From Berkiella sp964594635 (GTDB lineage: Bacteria; Pseudomonadota; Gammaproteobacteria; Berkiellales; Berkiellaceae), in NCBI GenBank assembly GCA_964594635.1, contig CAZQMV010000006.1:62001-126000 (forward strand): a stretch of DNA of 64,000 nt. Reading direction: 5' to 3'. The first letter of the stretch is position 1. Each line of letters starts with the position of its first letter. This document shows positions 1-10,592 of the stretch, piece by piece. The notes below the pieces were generated by a model. The model saw nothing but the letters and a program-made list of their open reading frames with translations. It did not search any database and was not told the origin of the DNA. The position numbers were made by a program, and so were the translations under genes.

Positions 1-349
1 AATTGCAAATGCCAAACAAGAAAATACATTAAACGATATCCAGGTTGAAATGATTGATAGATTTGGACTATTACCTCAATCAACCAAAGATCTCTTTCGA
101 ATTGCTTCAATGAAAATCAAAGCAGAGCCTATTGGTATCAAGAAAATTGAAGCCGGAACGTCAAGCGGGAAAGTTGAATTTGAAGCTATCCCCAATATTG
201 ATCCTGATAAAATCATTCAGTTGATCCGCAATTACCCTAGAAACTATAAATTAATGGGACAAAACCAATTTAAGTTTATTTTTGAAATGGAAACTCCTGA
301 AAAACGCTTTACTTGCGTTGAGAATATCTTAAGACTATTAACCTCATAA
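1..349 (+). CDS. mfd: Transcription-repair coupling factor Mfd, C-terminal end (5' part outside window)
   Basis: The frame is open from base 2, so the start codon lies upstream of the window and only about 115 C-terminal residues are seen. They match the C-terminal regulatory domain of Mfd: the segment VEMIDRFGLLP near the start and the spacing to the end agree with E. coli Mfd as I recall it. Mfd is a DNA translocase that removes RNA polymerase stalled at lesions and recruits UvrA. The helicase motifs are not in view. The csiV-like gene follows after 22 bases on the same strand, an order also found in Pseudomonas. Confidence 0.93.
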   Translation, partial: IANAKQENTLNDIQVEMIDRFGLLPQSTKDLFRIASMKIKAEPIGIKKIEAGTSSGKVEFEAIPNIDPDKIIQLIRNYPRNYKLMGQNQFKFIFEMETPEKRFTCVENILRLLTS

Positions 350-371
350 ACGGACCACGTATAAGGATATC

Positions 372-1082
372 ATGATGGAACGCTTGCATACTCGGTTAAA
401 AATAGCAGTCGCTGGCTTTATAACCTTGCTCTCATCAATAGCTTACGCGACACCTCAAACCAACAATGAAAAATGGTATCGTGTAGAAGTGTTGGTGATC
501 GAATCAAAGGATAAAAGCGCCCTTGCTGAAGAATGGCCTCTGGATCCTGGTATGCCTCTTTTAGCTAATGCAATTTCTCTCGATAGCGTATCTAACACTG
601 ACATCAGTCCTCTAACAGAAAATCAACTGACGCTGACTCGTGCCAAAAAGCGCTTACAACAAAGTTACCGATTAATTATGCATAAAGGCTGGCGTCAGAC
701 CATTTCAGACAAGACCACCGCGCATAATATTCGTCTTGTAGGTGGTCAAAATTATGCTGCTGATGATGCAAAAAGTGAAGTCGACGGAATCATCAAGTTA
801 TCGACTGATCGCTATATGAATGTTGATGCCGATTTAATCTTCTATAAGCCCATCAAGATAGCTGCAGATTCAAGTATTGAATTGGGCGTAACACCCGAAA
901 ATCAAGGTACCGCTCACTTTGTTGAAACCCCTTTACAAAATTGGCAAAACGATCCGCAGGCTCGTTTACAACCCTTTCGCTTAAAGGGATCTAGTCGCTT
1001 AAAAGCCGATGAGATCCATTATATCGATCACCCGTTATATGGAATTATCATTGTCGTATCACCTGAAAAAACTACTTCTTAA
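372..1082 (+). CDS. CsiV-like putative peptidoglycan-binding periplasmic protein
   Basis: The 236-residue product begins with a signal peptide (hydrophobic AVAGFITLLSSIAYA, cleavage probably after residue 26). The mature part has the pattern of the CsiV family: KWYRVEVLVIES at the start and IHYIDHPLYGIIIVVSP near the end. In Vibrio, CsiV binds peptidoglycan and supports sensing of non-canonical D-amino acids. The gene follows mfd, as it does in pseudomonads. An AAGGA at 363-367 precedes two consecutive ATGs (372 and 375); the second has the better spacing. The family call rests on recalled similarity and the neighbouring gene; the function here is inferred. Confidence 0.72.
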   Translation: MMERLHTRLKIAVAGFITLLSSIAYATPQTNNEKWYRVEVLVIESKDKSALAEEWPLDPGMPLLANAISLDSVSNTDISPLTENQLTLTRAKKRLQQSYRLIMHKGWRQTISDKTTAHNIRLVGGQNYAADDAKSEVDGIIKLSTDRYMNVDADLIFYKPIKIAADSSIELGVTPENQGTAHFVETPLQNWQNDPQARLQPFRLKGSSRLKADEIHYIDHPLYGIIIVVSPEKTTS

Positions 1083-1092
1083 GTGGTTTTTT
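1066..1092. terminator. Bidirectional rho-independent terminator between csiV-like gene and giant protein 1
   Basis: A 12-bp stem (1066-1077 with 1081-1092, one G-T pair) has a 3-nt loop and A/T runs on both sides, so it can end transcription from either strand. It overlaps the stop codon of the plus-strand gene and lies 3 bases past the minus-strand gene's stop. Confidence 0.8.
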
Positions 1093-1095
1093 CTT

Positions 1096-4000
1096 TTACA
1101 GAATCGCAAATCCTACGTCGGCAAGCTGATGGAGCTGATTATCGAGGGTTTGATAGGTACCAAAACCAAAGATGGTATTACCTTCAATGACTTGGCTATG
1201 GTTGTCGCTTATAAGTGATATGGCCGCTATACCACGTTCGGCTAATGTTAAGAATTCACCTGGTTCACAAATACCATTTTCATTGGCATCTTGCCAAACA
1301 CCAAATCGCAACCAATCAACATCATTCATATCTAAGATGCCATCAAGATTGCTATCATATAATAAGCGAAGCGCTTCAAGATCCGTCTTTGCCTGTGGGT
1401 GATTAAACGTAAACTCTTCGGGGCCATTGATAATATTATCGCCATTTAAATCAATGGCTAATAATCCATCTTGACCATTAACCCAACCGATGGTTGTAGG
1501 CTTTTCTCGACCAAAGAGTAAAAACGACACCTCACTGTCAGCTGGAGAAATGAATGAAATCCCGTCATCATTTAAATCTAAAACAATCGGTGGCACAATC
1601 ACGTTAATCGTAACGGTTGCAACGTTACTGCTAAGGCCATGATTATCAGTAATTTCATACGTAAAACTATCGGTATCTGTTGCGACAAATGCCCCATTAG
1701 GATCATAAGTATAAGTACCATCAGCATTGACAGTAAGCAGTGCGCCAGAGGCCAATGCAATTTGATTACCGACATTGGCGGCTGATCCTTGTACTTTGCT
1801 AATCACCAACGTATCACCCACATCCACATCGGTGTCGTTGATTAACAAATTATTAGGATCAGCTATCGTATTTACATCAATTACCACGTCACCATGGGTT
1901 GTATTACTATCATCAACAGCAACTGGCGGCTCATTCACACCATTAATGGTGATAGTGACATTCGCACTACTTGATAAGCCATGCAGATCTTCTATGGTAT
2001 AAGCAAACGTATCTGTGGTTGAACTCCCTACGGCTAAGCTATCAAATACGCCATTGGGATCATAAATATAAGTACCATCGGCATTCACGGTAAGCAAAGC
2101 CCCAGAAGGTAATGCAAATGGATTACCAACATTGGCGGCTGATCCTGCTACCTTGCTGATGACAAAGGTATCTCCCACATCAATATCGCTATCATTGATC
2201 AGCAAATTATGCACATCAACCACCGTGTTAACGTTAATAATGGTATCGGCATTTGTGCTATTGGCATCATCTACAGCAACAGGTGCACTATTTACTCCGT
2301 CTATTGTAATGGTCACCGTCGCAATACTTTGAAGCCCTTCGGCATCGCTCATGGTGTAAGTAAATGAATCGGTGGTTGAGTTACCTTGCGCTAAATAGTC
2401 AAATGCGCCATTGGGATCATAGCTATAAGAACCATTTGCATTGAGCTGCAATAAGGCATTTGAAGCAAGGGTAATTTGCGCACCAACATTAAGAGCTGAT
2501 CCATTCACTGCGCTAACGACTTTGGTATCTCCAACATTAGGATCGGTATCATTGATCAATACGCCATTGATTGCTAATACGTTCAAGACTGCGTCTTCAT
2601 CAGTCTGGCCTATATCATCCACAGCGGTTGGCGCTTGGTTCAACGTTACTGAAATGGTTAGATCCGCATTATCTTGACTACCATCGTTATCGGTCAGTAC
2701 ATAACTAATGGTATCGGTAACTGTTCCTAAGTTATCATTGGCAACAACGGTTTTACTGCCATCTAATGTATATTGATATTCACCGATTTGATGACCACCC
2801 TTGGTGATGGCATAGACAACAATGTCGCCATAGGTTGTCGCAACGTGAATGATACCATCTGCCAAACCATCGCTGGCATCCGTTGCACCATTGACTGAAG
2901 AAATATGCCCACCATCCGCACCTAATAAAGAGATCCCAAAGCCATTATTATCACTTATCAGATTACCAGAAGCCGTTTCAGTCCCATTAACAAAAAAAGC
3001 GGTTTCATCTGAAGTATTGGTTTTATCCGTTGCAATGGGAATGTCATCATTAATGCTTATCGTTAATTTTGCACTAGCAACAGAGCCATCACCATCGGTA
3101 AATTCATAATTAAAAATCTGATCCAGAGGTTGATTGTTGGTATGTTGTAATGGCGCGGATAAAGTAAACGTATAATGGCCATTTAATTGATCGACACTGA
3201 GTGTGTTGCCTTCTTGGGTCGTCACCGTGATGATATTCACACCAAAAACGGTTGAGCCACCTGTAATCGTCACATTAGAAACTGAGCCACCATCTGCTCC
3301 CAAACGGTTAGTAGGCGGATCAATTAAAGAACCCATCAGTGTTGCTACCACACTTGATTGCGCTGTACCTTGGTTTTGAATATCAGCTTCATTGATGCTT
3401 CCCGCATTTTGATTCGTTGCCAAAGGAACATCATCAACAATATGAAAACTTATTTGCCCAACATTCGTTTCATGGAAGGCGTTGGTCATACTATAAACAA
3501 AATGCTCGTTAAATATTTTATTCGGTCCCACTTGATCAACATCGTACAACGGATTGCCAAGGTAATGGGGAACTGCGTTGCTAATTTCATAACGATAATC
3601 ACCTATTTGATTACCACCTGCTGTATTAAGGTATAAATATAATTTATTACCTTCTGCCGTTGTTAAGGTGACAACATCTTGCGAACTTCGATCTTCAGTT
3701 GAGCCAGGTCTTATAGGAATAACAAAGAAAGCATTGATCTGATTCCCACCAGAAGGGCCAAAACTTGCACCTTTGCTAAAGACATTGCCTGCTATGATTA
3801 TTTCCGGTTGTGTGTTTAACAAGCTTTCAAGTACGCTAACGTGATCAATAGCTGGAGTCGTTGGCAACCCATGCTGTGGATCGGTGGTCACCGGTGGTGC
3901 AGATTGTACGGTTGTTGTGGTTGTTGTTGCTGTTTGTGCTGGTAACATTTGCGGTACTGATATAATCATCTTAAACGCTTCAATGCGTATATAATCAAAA

Positions 4001-4467
4001 TTGACACTGACAATTTCTAATTGACCACCAGAAGACTCCACTCTCCCTTCTTTCATATATTGAGAGACTTTGGTGTTATAAGCATTGCCGTCAGTGACAG
4101 GAATATTAAACAGATCTTCGAATTTCACATCGATAAACTCGTTTATTTCCCCCGAGGTTTTCTCATTCGCAGCTTTTTGCAAAGCTTCTTCATCCAATAC
4201 CATGTATTGGTTAATGGCTTTTTCAAACGAAACTGACAGATTATCGTAAGGGAATACGACATCAATAGTGGGAACAACGGTAATTTGCAGATCTTCGTCA
4301 GATGTTTTGGCTTTTGTTTCTTTTTGTAAAGCCTCTTCATCTATTACTGTATATGGGTTGATAACCTTTTCAAATGAGACTGACAACTTATCATATGGGA
4401 ATACCACATTGACTGTGGGAATGACGATATCTTGCGGGGCCGCAATGAGCTCAGAATTCCTTTCCAT
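1096..4467 (-). CDS. Giant VCBS/cadherin-like repeat protein 1, probable type I-secreted adhesin
   Basis: The 1123-residue acidic protein has no Sec signal peptide. Residues 1-110 hold two copies of a ~50-residue module (VVFPYDxLSVSFEK...DEEALQK), followed by FEDLF near residue 120 and a Thr-rich linker near 185. Residues ~230-960 are tandem Ig-like VCBS/cadherin-like domains of about 105-115 residues, with recurring NDxDxDVGD, GALLTVNADGxYxYDPNG and TDSFTYxxxDxHG. The C-terminal ~165 residues begin VLDLNDDGISF and carry three EF-hand-like calcium loops (starting DLNGDNIIN, DSNLDGILD, DANENGICE). This design is usual for T1SS-exported surface adhesins. No RTX nonapeptides are visible and no T1SS genes are in the window. 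No good ribosome-binding site precedes the ATG. It is a paralogue of the 5998-10342 gene. Confidence 0.8.
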   Translation of the reverse strand: MERNSELIAAPQDIVIPTVNVVFPYDKLSVSFEKVINPYTVIDEEALQKETKAKTSDEDLQITVVPTIDVVFPYDNLSVSFEKAINQYMVLDEEALQKAANEKTSGEINEFIDVKFEDLFNIPVTDGNAYNTKVSQYMKEGRVESSGGQLEIVSVNFDYIRIEAFKMIISVPQMLPAQTATTTTTTVQSAPPVTTDPQHGLPTTPAIDHVSVLESLLNTQPEIIIAGNVFSKGASFGPSGGNQINAFFVIPIRPGSTEDRSSQDVVTLTTAEGNKLYLYLNTAGGNQIGDYRYEISNAVPHYLGNPLYDVDQVGPNKIFNEHFVYSMTNAFHETNVGQISFHIVDDVPLATNQNAGSINEADIQNQGTAQSSVVATLMGSLIDPPTNRLGADGGSVSNVTITGGSTVFGVNIITVTTQEGNTLSVDQLNGHYTFTLSAPLQHTNNQPLDQIFNYEFTDGDGSVASAKLTISINDDIPIATDKTNTSDETAFFVNGTETASGNLISDNNGFGISLLGADGGHISSVNGATDASDGLADGIIHVATTYGDIVVYAITKGGHQIGEYQYTLDGSKTVVANDNLGTVTDTISYVLTDNDGSQDNADLTISVTLNQAPTAVDDIGQTDEDAVLNVLAINGVLINDTDPNVGDTKVVSAVNGSALNVGAQITLASNALLQLNANGSYSYDPNGAFDYLAQGNSTTDSFTYTMSDAEGLQSIATVTITIDGVNSAPVAVDDANSTNADTIINVNTVVDVHNLLINDSDIDVGDTFVISKVAGSAANVGNPFALPSGALLTVNADGTYIYDPNGVFDSLAVGSSTTDTFAYTIEDLHGLSSSANVTITINGVNEPPVAVDDSNTTHGDVVIDVNTIADPNNLLINDTDVDVGDTLVISKVQGSAANVGNQIALASGALLTVNADGTYTYDPNGAFVATDTDSFTYEITDNHGLSSNVATVTINVIVPPIVLDLNDDGISFISPADSEVSFLLFGREKPTTIGWVNGQDGLLAIDLNGDNIINGPEEFTFNHPQAKTDLEALRLLYDSNLDGILDMNDVDWLRFGVWQDANENGICEPGEFLTLAERGIAAISLISDNHSQVIEGNTIFGFGTYQTLDNQLHQLADVGFAIL

Positions 4468-4545
4468 ATATAGAAAACATAATCCAAGATCAGCAGACCG
4501 GCAACTTATTTAGTTATATAGCTTTATACTATAGAAAGTAATATT

Positions 4546-5086
4546 TTAATTGGGATATTTCAAACGGGAATAAATATAACAATCCCTTGGTGATTGGCCT
4601 AAAGCAGGTAAAACCAACCATTCCTTTAAAATCCCTTCTTTCATGAATCCAGATTTTTCTAATACTTTAAATGAGCCGATGTTCTCTAAATCGCAAACTG
4701 TCCATATCCTTTGTGGTGTCATGAGATAATAACCAATCTGTGCTGATTTTAAGAAATTCAGAGCAATAGCCATTGTGCCAGAATTCTTTGCGCATACCAA
4801 AGTGCACTTGGGCTTGAGGTCCTTCAATATTGATGATTAATATTCCAATAGCTTCCTCATTAGTAGCTAAAGACACAACCCATGAAAAGTTATCTCCTCC
4901 TTCTTCCCAAGGACGATCACAGCATTTATCCAAAAAATTCTGGGTTTGGTCAATATGAGTATGGGGTGCACGAGTCAGAAATTTTGAACATTCAATATCG
5001 CTCGTGTAATGAAATAGAGAATCAGCATCACCTTCTTGTGCGCGCCGTAAAATTAATCGTTTAGAAACAAGTTTTATAGGTTTCAT
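4546..5086 (-). pseudogene. GNAT (RimJ/RimL-type) N-acetyltransferase broken by a +1 frameshift
   Basis: Two overlapping frames make one ~180-residue Acetyltransf_3-type protein. The N-terminal frame starts at 5086 (KLVSKRLILRRAQEGDADSLF) and runs through the acetyl-CoA region GMRKEFWHNGYCSEFLK to about residue 125. The rest (IWTVCDLENIGSFKVLEKSGF, then EGILKEW and RDCYIYSRLKY) continues in another frame to 4546. Removing one base at the GG near 4708 (AAG-G-ATA-TGG on the coding strand) joins them exactly to 180 codons. Either the gene is newly inactivated or the assembly has a one-base insertion. These enzymes acetylate protein N-termini or small amines; the substrate cannot be told from sequence. 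Confidence 0.8.
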
Positions 5087-5146
5087 AATTTGATAATTTA
5101 AATGGTATTTATATATAAGTCTAGCGAGTTAAGGGGACAAGATCGC

Positions 5147-5977
5147 TTAGTGTATCAATTTACTTAATTCCAATGGCAATACTTTAATATCATTATGATC
5201 GACTTTTAAGATCTTCAATTGTGTTAGTCTATTAAAACTTTCTGGAATATTTTTTAATTGATTATAAGAAACATTCATTTCACGCAAAGCAGATAATCGC
5301 GCCAAGGCTTCCGGTAACACTTTTAAACTATCATGCGCTGCTTGTAGCACTTCTAGAGCAATCAATTCCCCTACTTCTGAAGGTAGCTCAGTTAACTGAG
5401 GATTGTTACCAATATGCAATTCTTTCAAATGCGTTAAGTTACCGATCTCTTTAGGTAACATTGTAATGGGATCACCTTCAAGATTTAGAATTTCTAGTTT
5501 TGTAAGCATCCCGATTTCTTTTGGTATTTTTTTAATCAAGCAGTCGGATAGTTCCAACACCCGTAATTCTGACATTAAACCAAGCTCAGAGGGTAATTGA
5601 CTTAAATAAGAATCATCGCCCTGAATTCTTAGTTTTTGAATAATTTTAAGTTTATTCAAGTTCATTTTAAAAACCAAACTGGGAAAGCGAGTAATATATT
5701 TAAATTCCACTTCGTGATCTTCAACTGCATTTAGATACGCGATAATAATATAGGTATTCATTTTGGTGAGCGCATTATCTAATTCAATCAAATCAGTTAC
5801 ATCTTGAAACTCATTTTCAATGATAACAGCAATTTGTTCAAACAATAGTTTTATCGAGCGTCGATTCGATCGGATCAATTTTATAATCTTCGCTTTATTC
5901 ATATGGAAAAAAGCAAATTCTTGTTGCAGTTTCTCTTGGCTTAAGCGACTCTCATCGATTTTAACGATTTGATTCAT
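5147..5977 (-). CDS. Leucine-rich-repeat protein
   Basis: The 276-residue product has no signal peptide or membrane segment. Residues 1-115 are helical and charged. From about residue 120 to the end run six or seven 23-residue leucine-rich repeats of the LPxEIGxLxxLxxLxLxxN type (for example LPKEIGNLTHLKELHIGNN). This class occurs in plant and animal proteins and in effectors of intracellular bacteria. The gene starts 20 bases after the stop of the giant gene upstream, so the two are probably co-transcribed. An effector or surface-ligand role is inferred from repeat type and context; no catalytic domain is seen. Confidence 0.8.
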   Translation of the reverse strand: MNQIVKIDESRLSQEKLQQEFAFFHMNKAKIIKLIRSNRRSIKLLFEQIAVIIENEFQDVTDLIELDNALTKMNTYIIIAYLNAVEDHEVEFKYITRFPSLVFKMNLNKLKIIQKLRIQGDDSYLSQLPSELGLMSELRVLELSDCLIKKIPKEIGMLTKLEILNLEGDPITMLPKEIGNLTHLKELHIGNNPQLTELPSEVGELIALEVLQAAHDSLKVLPEALARLSALREMNVSYNQLKNIPESFNRLTQLKILKVDHNDIKVLPLELSKLIH

Positions 5978-5997
5978 AATAATACCATCTTCTCAAG

Positions 5998-8900
5998 TTA
6001 TGACAAATGTGTCTCTTGATGTTGTTGTTGTAATTGTTGTGTAATCGAATCAGCAGTGACCACCATCACTTCTGCCGGCCCCTCAATTGCAGTAACAGAA
6101 GCTGCAATTAAACTTACAGCATGTTCTGAAGCAAGAGGTGGCAAGCTCAAAATGCTTGAGAAATCAATGGCGTTATGATCCCCAATCACATCGGGCGTGC
6201 TAATGGCCACACTCTTCGTTGCTGGAGCAACACTTAAGCTCACATCTGCCATCAGATGCGATACGCCATCTGCAGTTTGATAGCTGTTAAAACCATGTAC
6301 AGTATTACCATTAATTATTTGTGCTTGATGATCGGAGCTTAGGTTAATCGAGATAATACCCATTTGCGTTAAGGTATGATATTCACCTTCATCCGATATT
6401 CCATCACTGTTTTTATCTTGCCATACCCCAAATTTTTCAAATTTTTCATCCTTGGCATCAAACACACCATCGTGATTCGTATCAAAGGCAATACGCAATG
6501 CATCTAAATCTGTTTTCGCTTGTTCTGAATGCAAGGTGAGCGCAATCTCATCGATATTGGACACTTTGCCATCTCCCTGGTAATCATATACCAAGATACC
6601 ATCAGTAGGTTTAACCCACCCCATCTGGTTAGTACCATGGGTGTCGTCAAACGAATTGAGGGTGACTGATGATTTGTCAGGATCGATCAGCTCTATTTTA
6701 TTGTTATCATTGAGATCGAGAATCATAGGAGCTACCTCCAGAGCATTTAAGGTAACGGTGGCTGTAGATGTGCCACCATGCCCATCACTAATAGTATATT
6801 CAAAGGAATCAGGGTTACCATTACCAATGTAAATAAATGATCCATCCGTACCAACAACTAAGATGCCATTATCTAACGCATTAAACCCTAACGAAGTATT
6901 TCCATTAATTTCAAATACAGACAGCTTATCCGTTGTATCAGGATCACTATCGTTTGCAAGTAACCCCTCAGCAGCAGATTTTATGATGAAAAAACCATCA
7001 CTATAAGAATCATTATTAGCTGTTGGAGCATCGTTGACACCGGTGACAGTTACTTCAATTACCCCAGTATTACTAATAGCACCATGACTATCTTCTGCCG
7101 TATATTCAATTTTGACAATTGCTGTTTCTCCCTCTCCCAAATAGATATAATCAGTACTAGGATCATAGCTAAACTGATTGCCTAATTGGGTTAAGATGCC
7201 TTCACCTTGAACTATGCTAGAGACATAGATCAAAGTAGATTGATCGTCATCATTATCAACGTCATCTGCAAGAAATAATTCAGATACTATTGGTTGATCA
7301 GCAGCGATTGAGTATGTTTGATCATTTGCTACTGGTGCATCATTCACTGGATCTACGGTAATATTAACTTGTGAAGTAGTTGATTCATCACCATCATTAT
7401 CAATAGCAACATAATCAATTAACACATTACCATTGAAATCTTGTGCAGGTACAAAATAAAGTGTGGCTGTATTACTAATTGCATCGAAAGGAACTCCTTC
7501 CACTAAGGGCGTAGTTAAGCCAATATCTGTAAATAAAATGCCATTAGGGGTAGGGGGAAGAGTGTCAATTCTAAAACTTTCAATAAAGCCATCTACATCA
7601 GTGCTTAAGAAAGTAACTGTTATCACTGCATCTTCATCGCCTGAAACTAAAATTGAATCTAGACCTGATTGAGCAACTGGAGCATCATTTACACCATTAA
7701 CTGTAATAGTGGCTGTCGCCGTGGAAAAACCACCATGACCATCACTGGCTTGATAAGTAAAGCTATCTGTATCCGATTCATTAACTGCTAAAGATTCAAA
7801 TTTTCCGTTAGGATTATAATCGTAACTACCATCTGCATTAACAGTTAACAAGGCGCCTGAGGCTAATATAATTTGAGTTCCTACATTTGAGGCACTACCA
7901 TTTACTTCAGAAACACTTAATACATCCAATGCATCAACATCGATATCATTGCTTAATAATCCACTAGCAGCTGAAACCGAGAGAGGAGTATCTTCATTAG
8001 TGCTGTGTATATTAGCATCATTATCATCAGCCGCAATTGGCACATCATTTACACCGATAACAGTAATCGTCACGGTTTTAACCGCACTATCTGCGCCATG
8101 AGCATCAGTGGCTTTATAGGTAAAATNNNNNNNNNNNNNNNNNNNNNNNNNNNNNNNNNNNNNNNNNNNNNNNNNNNNNNNNNNNNNNNNNNNNNNNNNN
8201 NNNNNNNNNNNNNNNNNNNNNNNNNNCTGCAGGACCATCTTCTGTTGCATTGATAGCTTGATCGTTTGCAACCGGGGCATCATTCGTACCAGTTACAGTG
8301 ATGGTTACGGTTTTAACCGCACTATCTGCGCCATGAGCATCAGTGGCTTTATAGGTAAAATCAACGGTGGCCTTTTCACCTACAGCTAATCCTTGAAAGT
8401 CTGCGCCTGGATTGTATGTAAAAGTACCGTCATTGTTATTTACAACTGATCCTTCGCCAGGATTTAATCCACTAACAATGGTATACGTTAAGTTCGCTTG
8501 ATTATTATCACTATCTACATCGTCTGCAGCAAACAATACTGGACCTACTGCAGGACCATCTTCTGTTGCATTGATAGCTTGATCGTTTGCAACCGGGGCA
8601 TCGTTTACACCGGTAATGGTTATGGTTAGTGTTGAATCACTAGTAATCCCTTCAGCGTCCCTCATTTTATATGTAATTATTTCTTGAGCGTTTTGACCCA
8701 CAGCAAGATAATCGTAAACGTTTCTCGGATCTAAAGAATACGAACCATCGCTATTTAATTGAAGTAATGCTCCCGATGATAATGTAATCTGTTTACCAAC
8801 ATTTCCTGCCGAACCATTCACCTGAGTTACTATTTTGGTATCGCCAGAATCAGGATCGGTATCATTAGATAATACACCTGTTGCAGAATTAACAACTAAC

Positions 8901-10342
8901 TTACTATCTTCATCAATAGTACCAACATCAGCAACCGCAACTGGCGATTCATTTAAATTAATATTGATCGTAAGCGTTGATGACGCTTTATCATTATCTG
9001 CATCAGTCAGTTCATAACTTAATACATCATTTATAAAATGATTAAGATCTGAATAGGATTGAGGAATCATTTGCATGAGAGTTTGATCTAAGGCATAAGA
9101 ATAGGCTCCTGTTAAAACATTAACCGTAAAATGCCCATATAACGTAGTGACATTGATAAAACCATCAGCACTACCATCGCCTGCATCGCTCACTCCATTA
9201 ACTAATGTAATTCTACCGCCATCTGCGCCAAATATTGATGCTGTCCCATCGGTCATTAAATTGCCAGTCTTTACTTCAGTGCCATTGACATACAATTGAG
9301 TTTCATCTGCAGAATTTGTTTTTGGATTCGCAACCGGATGATCATCCCCAATATATACACTAATATTACCTACTGCTGTTTGCAGGGTAATATCGGTAAT
9401 GGCATAGACAAATCTATCGGTAAAAATTTCTTGAGTGGGATCAACATAGTTTGGGCCCCACACACTTAGTGAATGTAATACGGCATTATTGAGCGTATAG
9501 GAATAAGCACCAGTCGATCTATCAAAAGTAAATACGTTTCCTTCTGGTGTCGTTAATGTCGTAAATCCTGGCGTATGATCTTCAATCGAACCCGCGCGGG
9601 CAGGAACATTAAAAAACACATCCATTGTCAAAACACCAGAACCTGGGTCAGCAGGTGTAAAATTATTAAATTCACTTCCTACGAAAATATTACCGTTAAT
9701 TGTAAATGATGGCTGTGTGTTAAGAATAGTTTCATTGATTGTTATTTGTTCACCTGGAACGAACTGGGGTGGCGCTCTTGGGCCATCGGGTGTTAAATCA
9801 GGCGTTTGTGTTGGAGGGACCGAATAAGAATAAGATTCCACGGTTGCAAATGCTAAGTTTTGCGGTTGTGATTGTACTTTATATTCGTCATCTTTATCAT
9901 TAGTTTCAAATGGATTCTTAATACCTAAGATCCGATCAAGTGAATTAACCCCCCCTTCACTCCCCATAGAGATTGCTCTACCTGCATCAGTGCCGCCTTC
10001 TTCAAGCTGTATTCCAAATAAGTCTTCGAATTCTAAATTTAAAAAGCTATTATCTTTTTCTCCCATGCTTAGTAGTGCTTCTTTAATTTCTTCTAAAAAT
10101 TCTTTTTCACTCATTTGCGTATAAGCAATAAAGGCTTGTTCAAATGAAACTGAAATTTCCTGAATGGGTGAAAAATCAGCATTAATATCAAGGAATATAT
10201 CGTGTAAGGTAGTGTCGATATCGGTAATCAAGCTAGGCACTTTTTGCTCAATCGTCGCCGTGGCAGCTTCTACTGGAACAGTTGCCTGTGTCGTCTGTGT
10301 CCCTTTATCTGATTTTCCTTCTGTTTGTGATTTTGCCACCAT
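5998..10342 (-). CDS. Giant VCBS/cadherin-like repeat protein 2, interrupted by an assembly gap
   Basis: One gene is split into two frames by the N run at 8127-8226. The N-terminal part (from ATG 10342) has no Sec signal peptide. It carries a Thr/Ala-rich start, SVSFEQAF near residue 65 and LEFEDLF near 105, both shared with giant protein 1, then Ig-like VCBS/cadherin-like domains. At the gap lie near-identical 107-residue repeats (GVNDAPVANDQAINATEDGPA...). The C-terminal part ends with VLDLNDNNKIEL and EF-hand-like loops (DYQGDGKVS, DTNHDGVFD, DKNSDGISD), then a ~75-residue tail rich in Ala, Ser and Val. With a gap of 186 bp the product would be 1476 residues, plus 107 per extra repeat. A T1SS-exported adhesin is the likely role. 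Confidence 0.8.
8059..8602 (-). repeat. Near-identical 321-bp tandem repeats inside giant protein 2, collapsed at the assembly gap
   Basis: The sequence at 8227-8281 recurs at 8548-8602, exactly 321 bases (107 codons) away. The sequence at 8073-8126, left of the gap, is identical to 8308-8361. Each unit encodes one cadherin-like domain. Such near-identity over a full domain implies recent duplication or gene conversion and explains why assembly failed here. Confidence 0.9.
8127..8226. other. Assembly gap (100 N placeholder)
   Basis: Exactly 100 N bases separate two copies of the 321-bp repeat. The reading frames on the two sides do not match across 100 bases, so 100 is a placeholder. A true size of 186 + 321n bases restores both repeat phase and frame. 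Confidence 0.97.
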
Positions 10343-10592
10343 TCGGTCTTACCACCCTACTGGATTAAAATCGTGTACATACAGACAACAACAAAATATT
10401 TTGTTGCCTAGATAACAAAATTATATGATTGTGCCAGGCAGCATAAGTGGACGATGGTACTAGTTAACACAAAAGTCAGATTTAAACTGGTTATATACCC
10501 ACAAAAAGGCCTAAAAGGTAAGTACACAGAAGCGGAGAGTATTATAATAAGTAAAGAATGAATGATTTTGGTTCAAGGAAGGAACTTGTATT

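Noticed and set aside
8005..8253. Plus-strand open frame running through the N gap
   Set aside because: It is antisense to the giant gene and depends on undefined bases.
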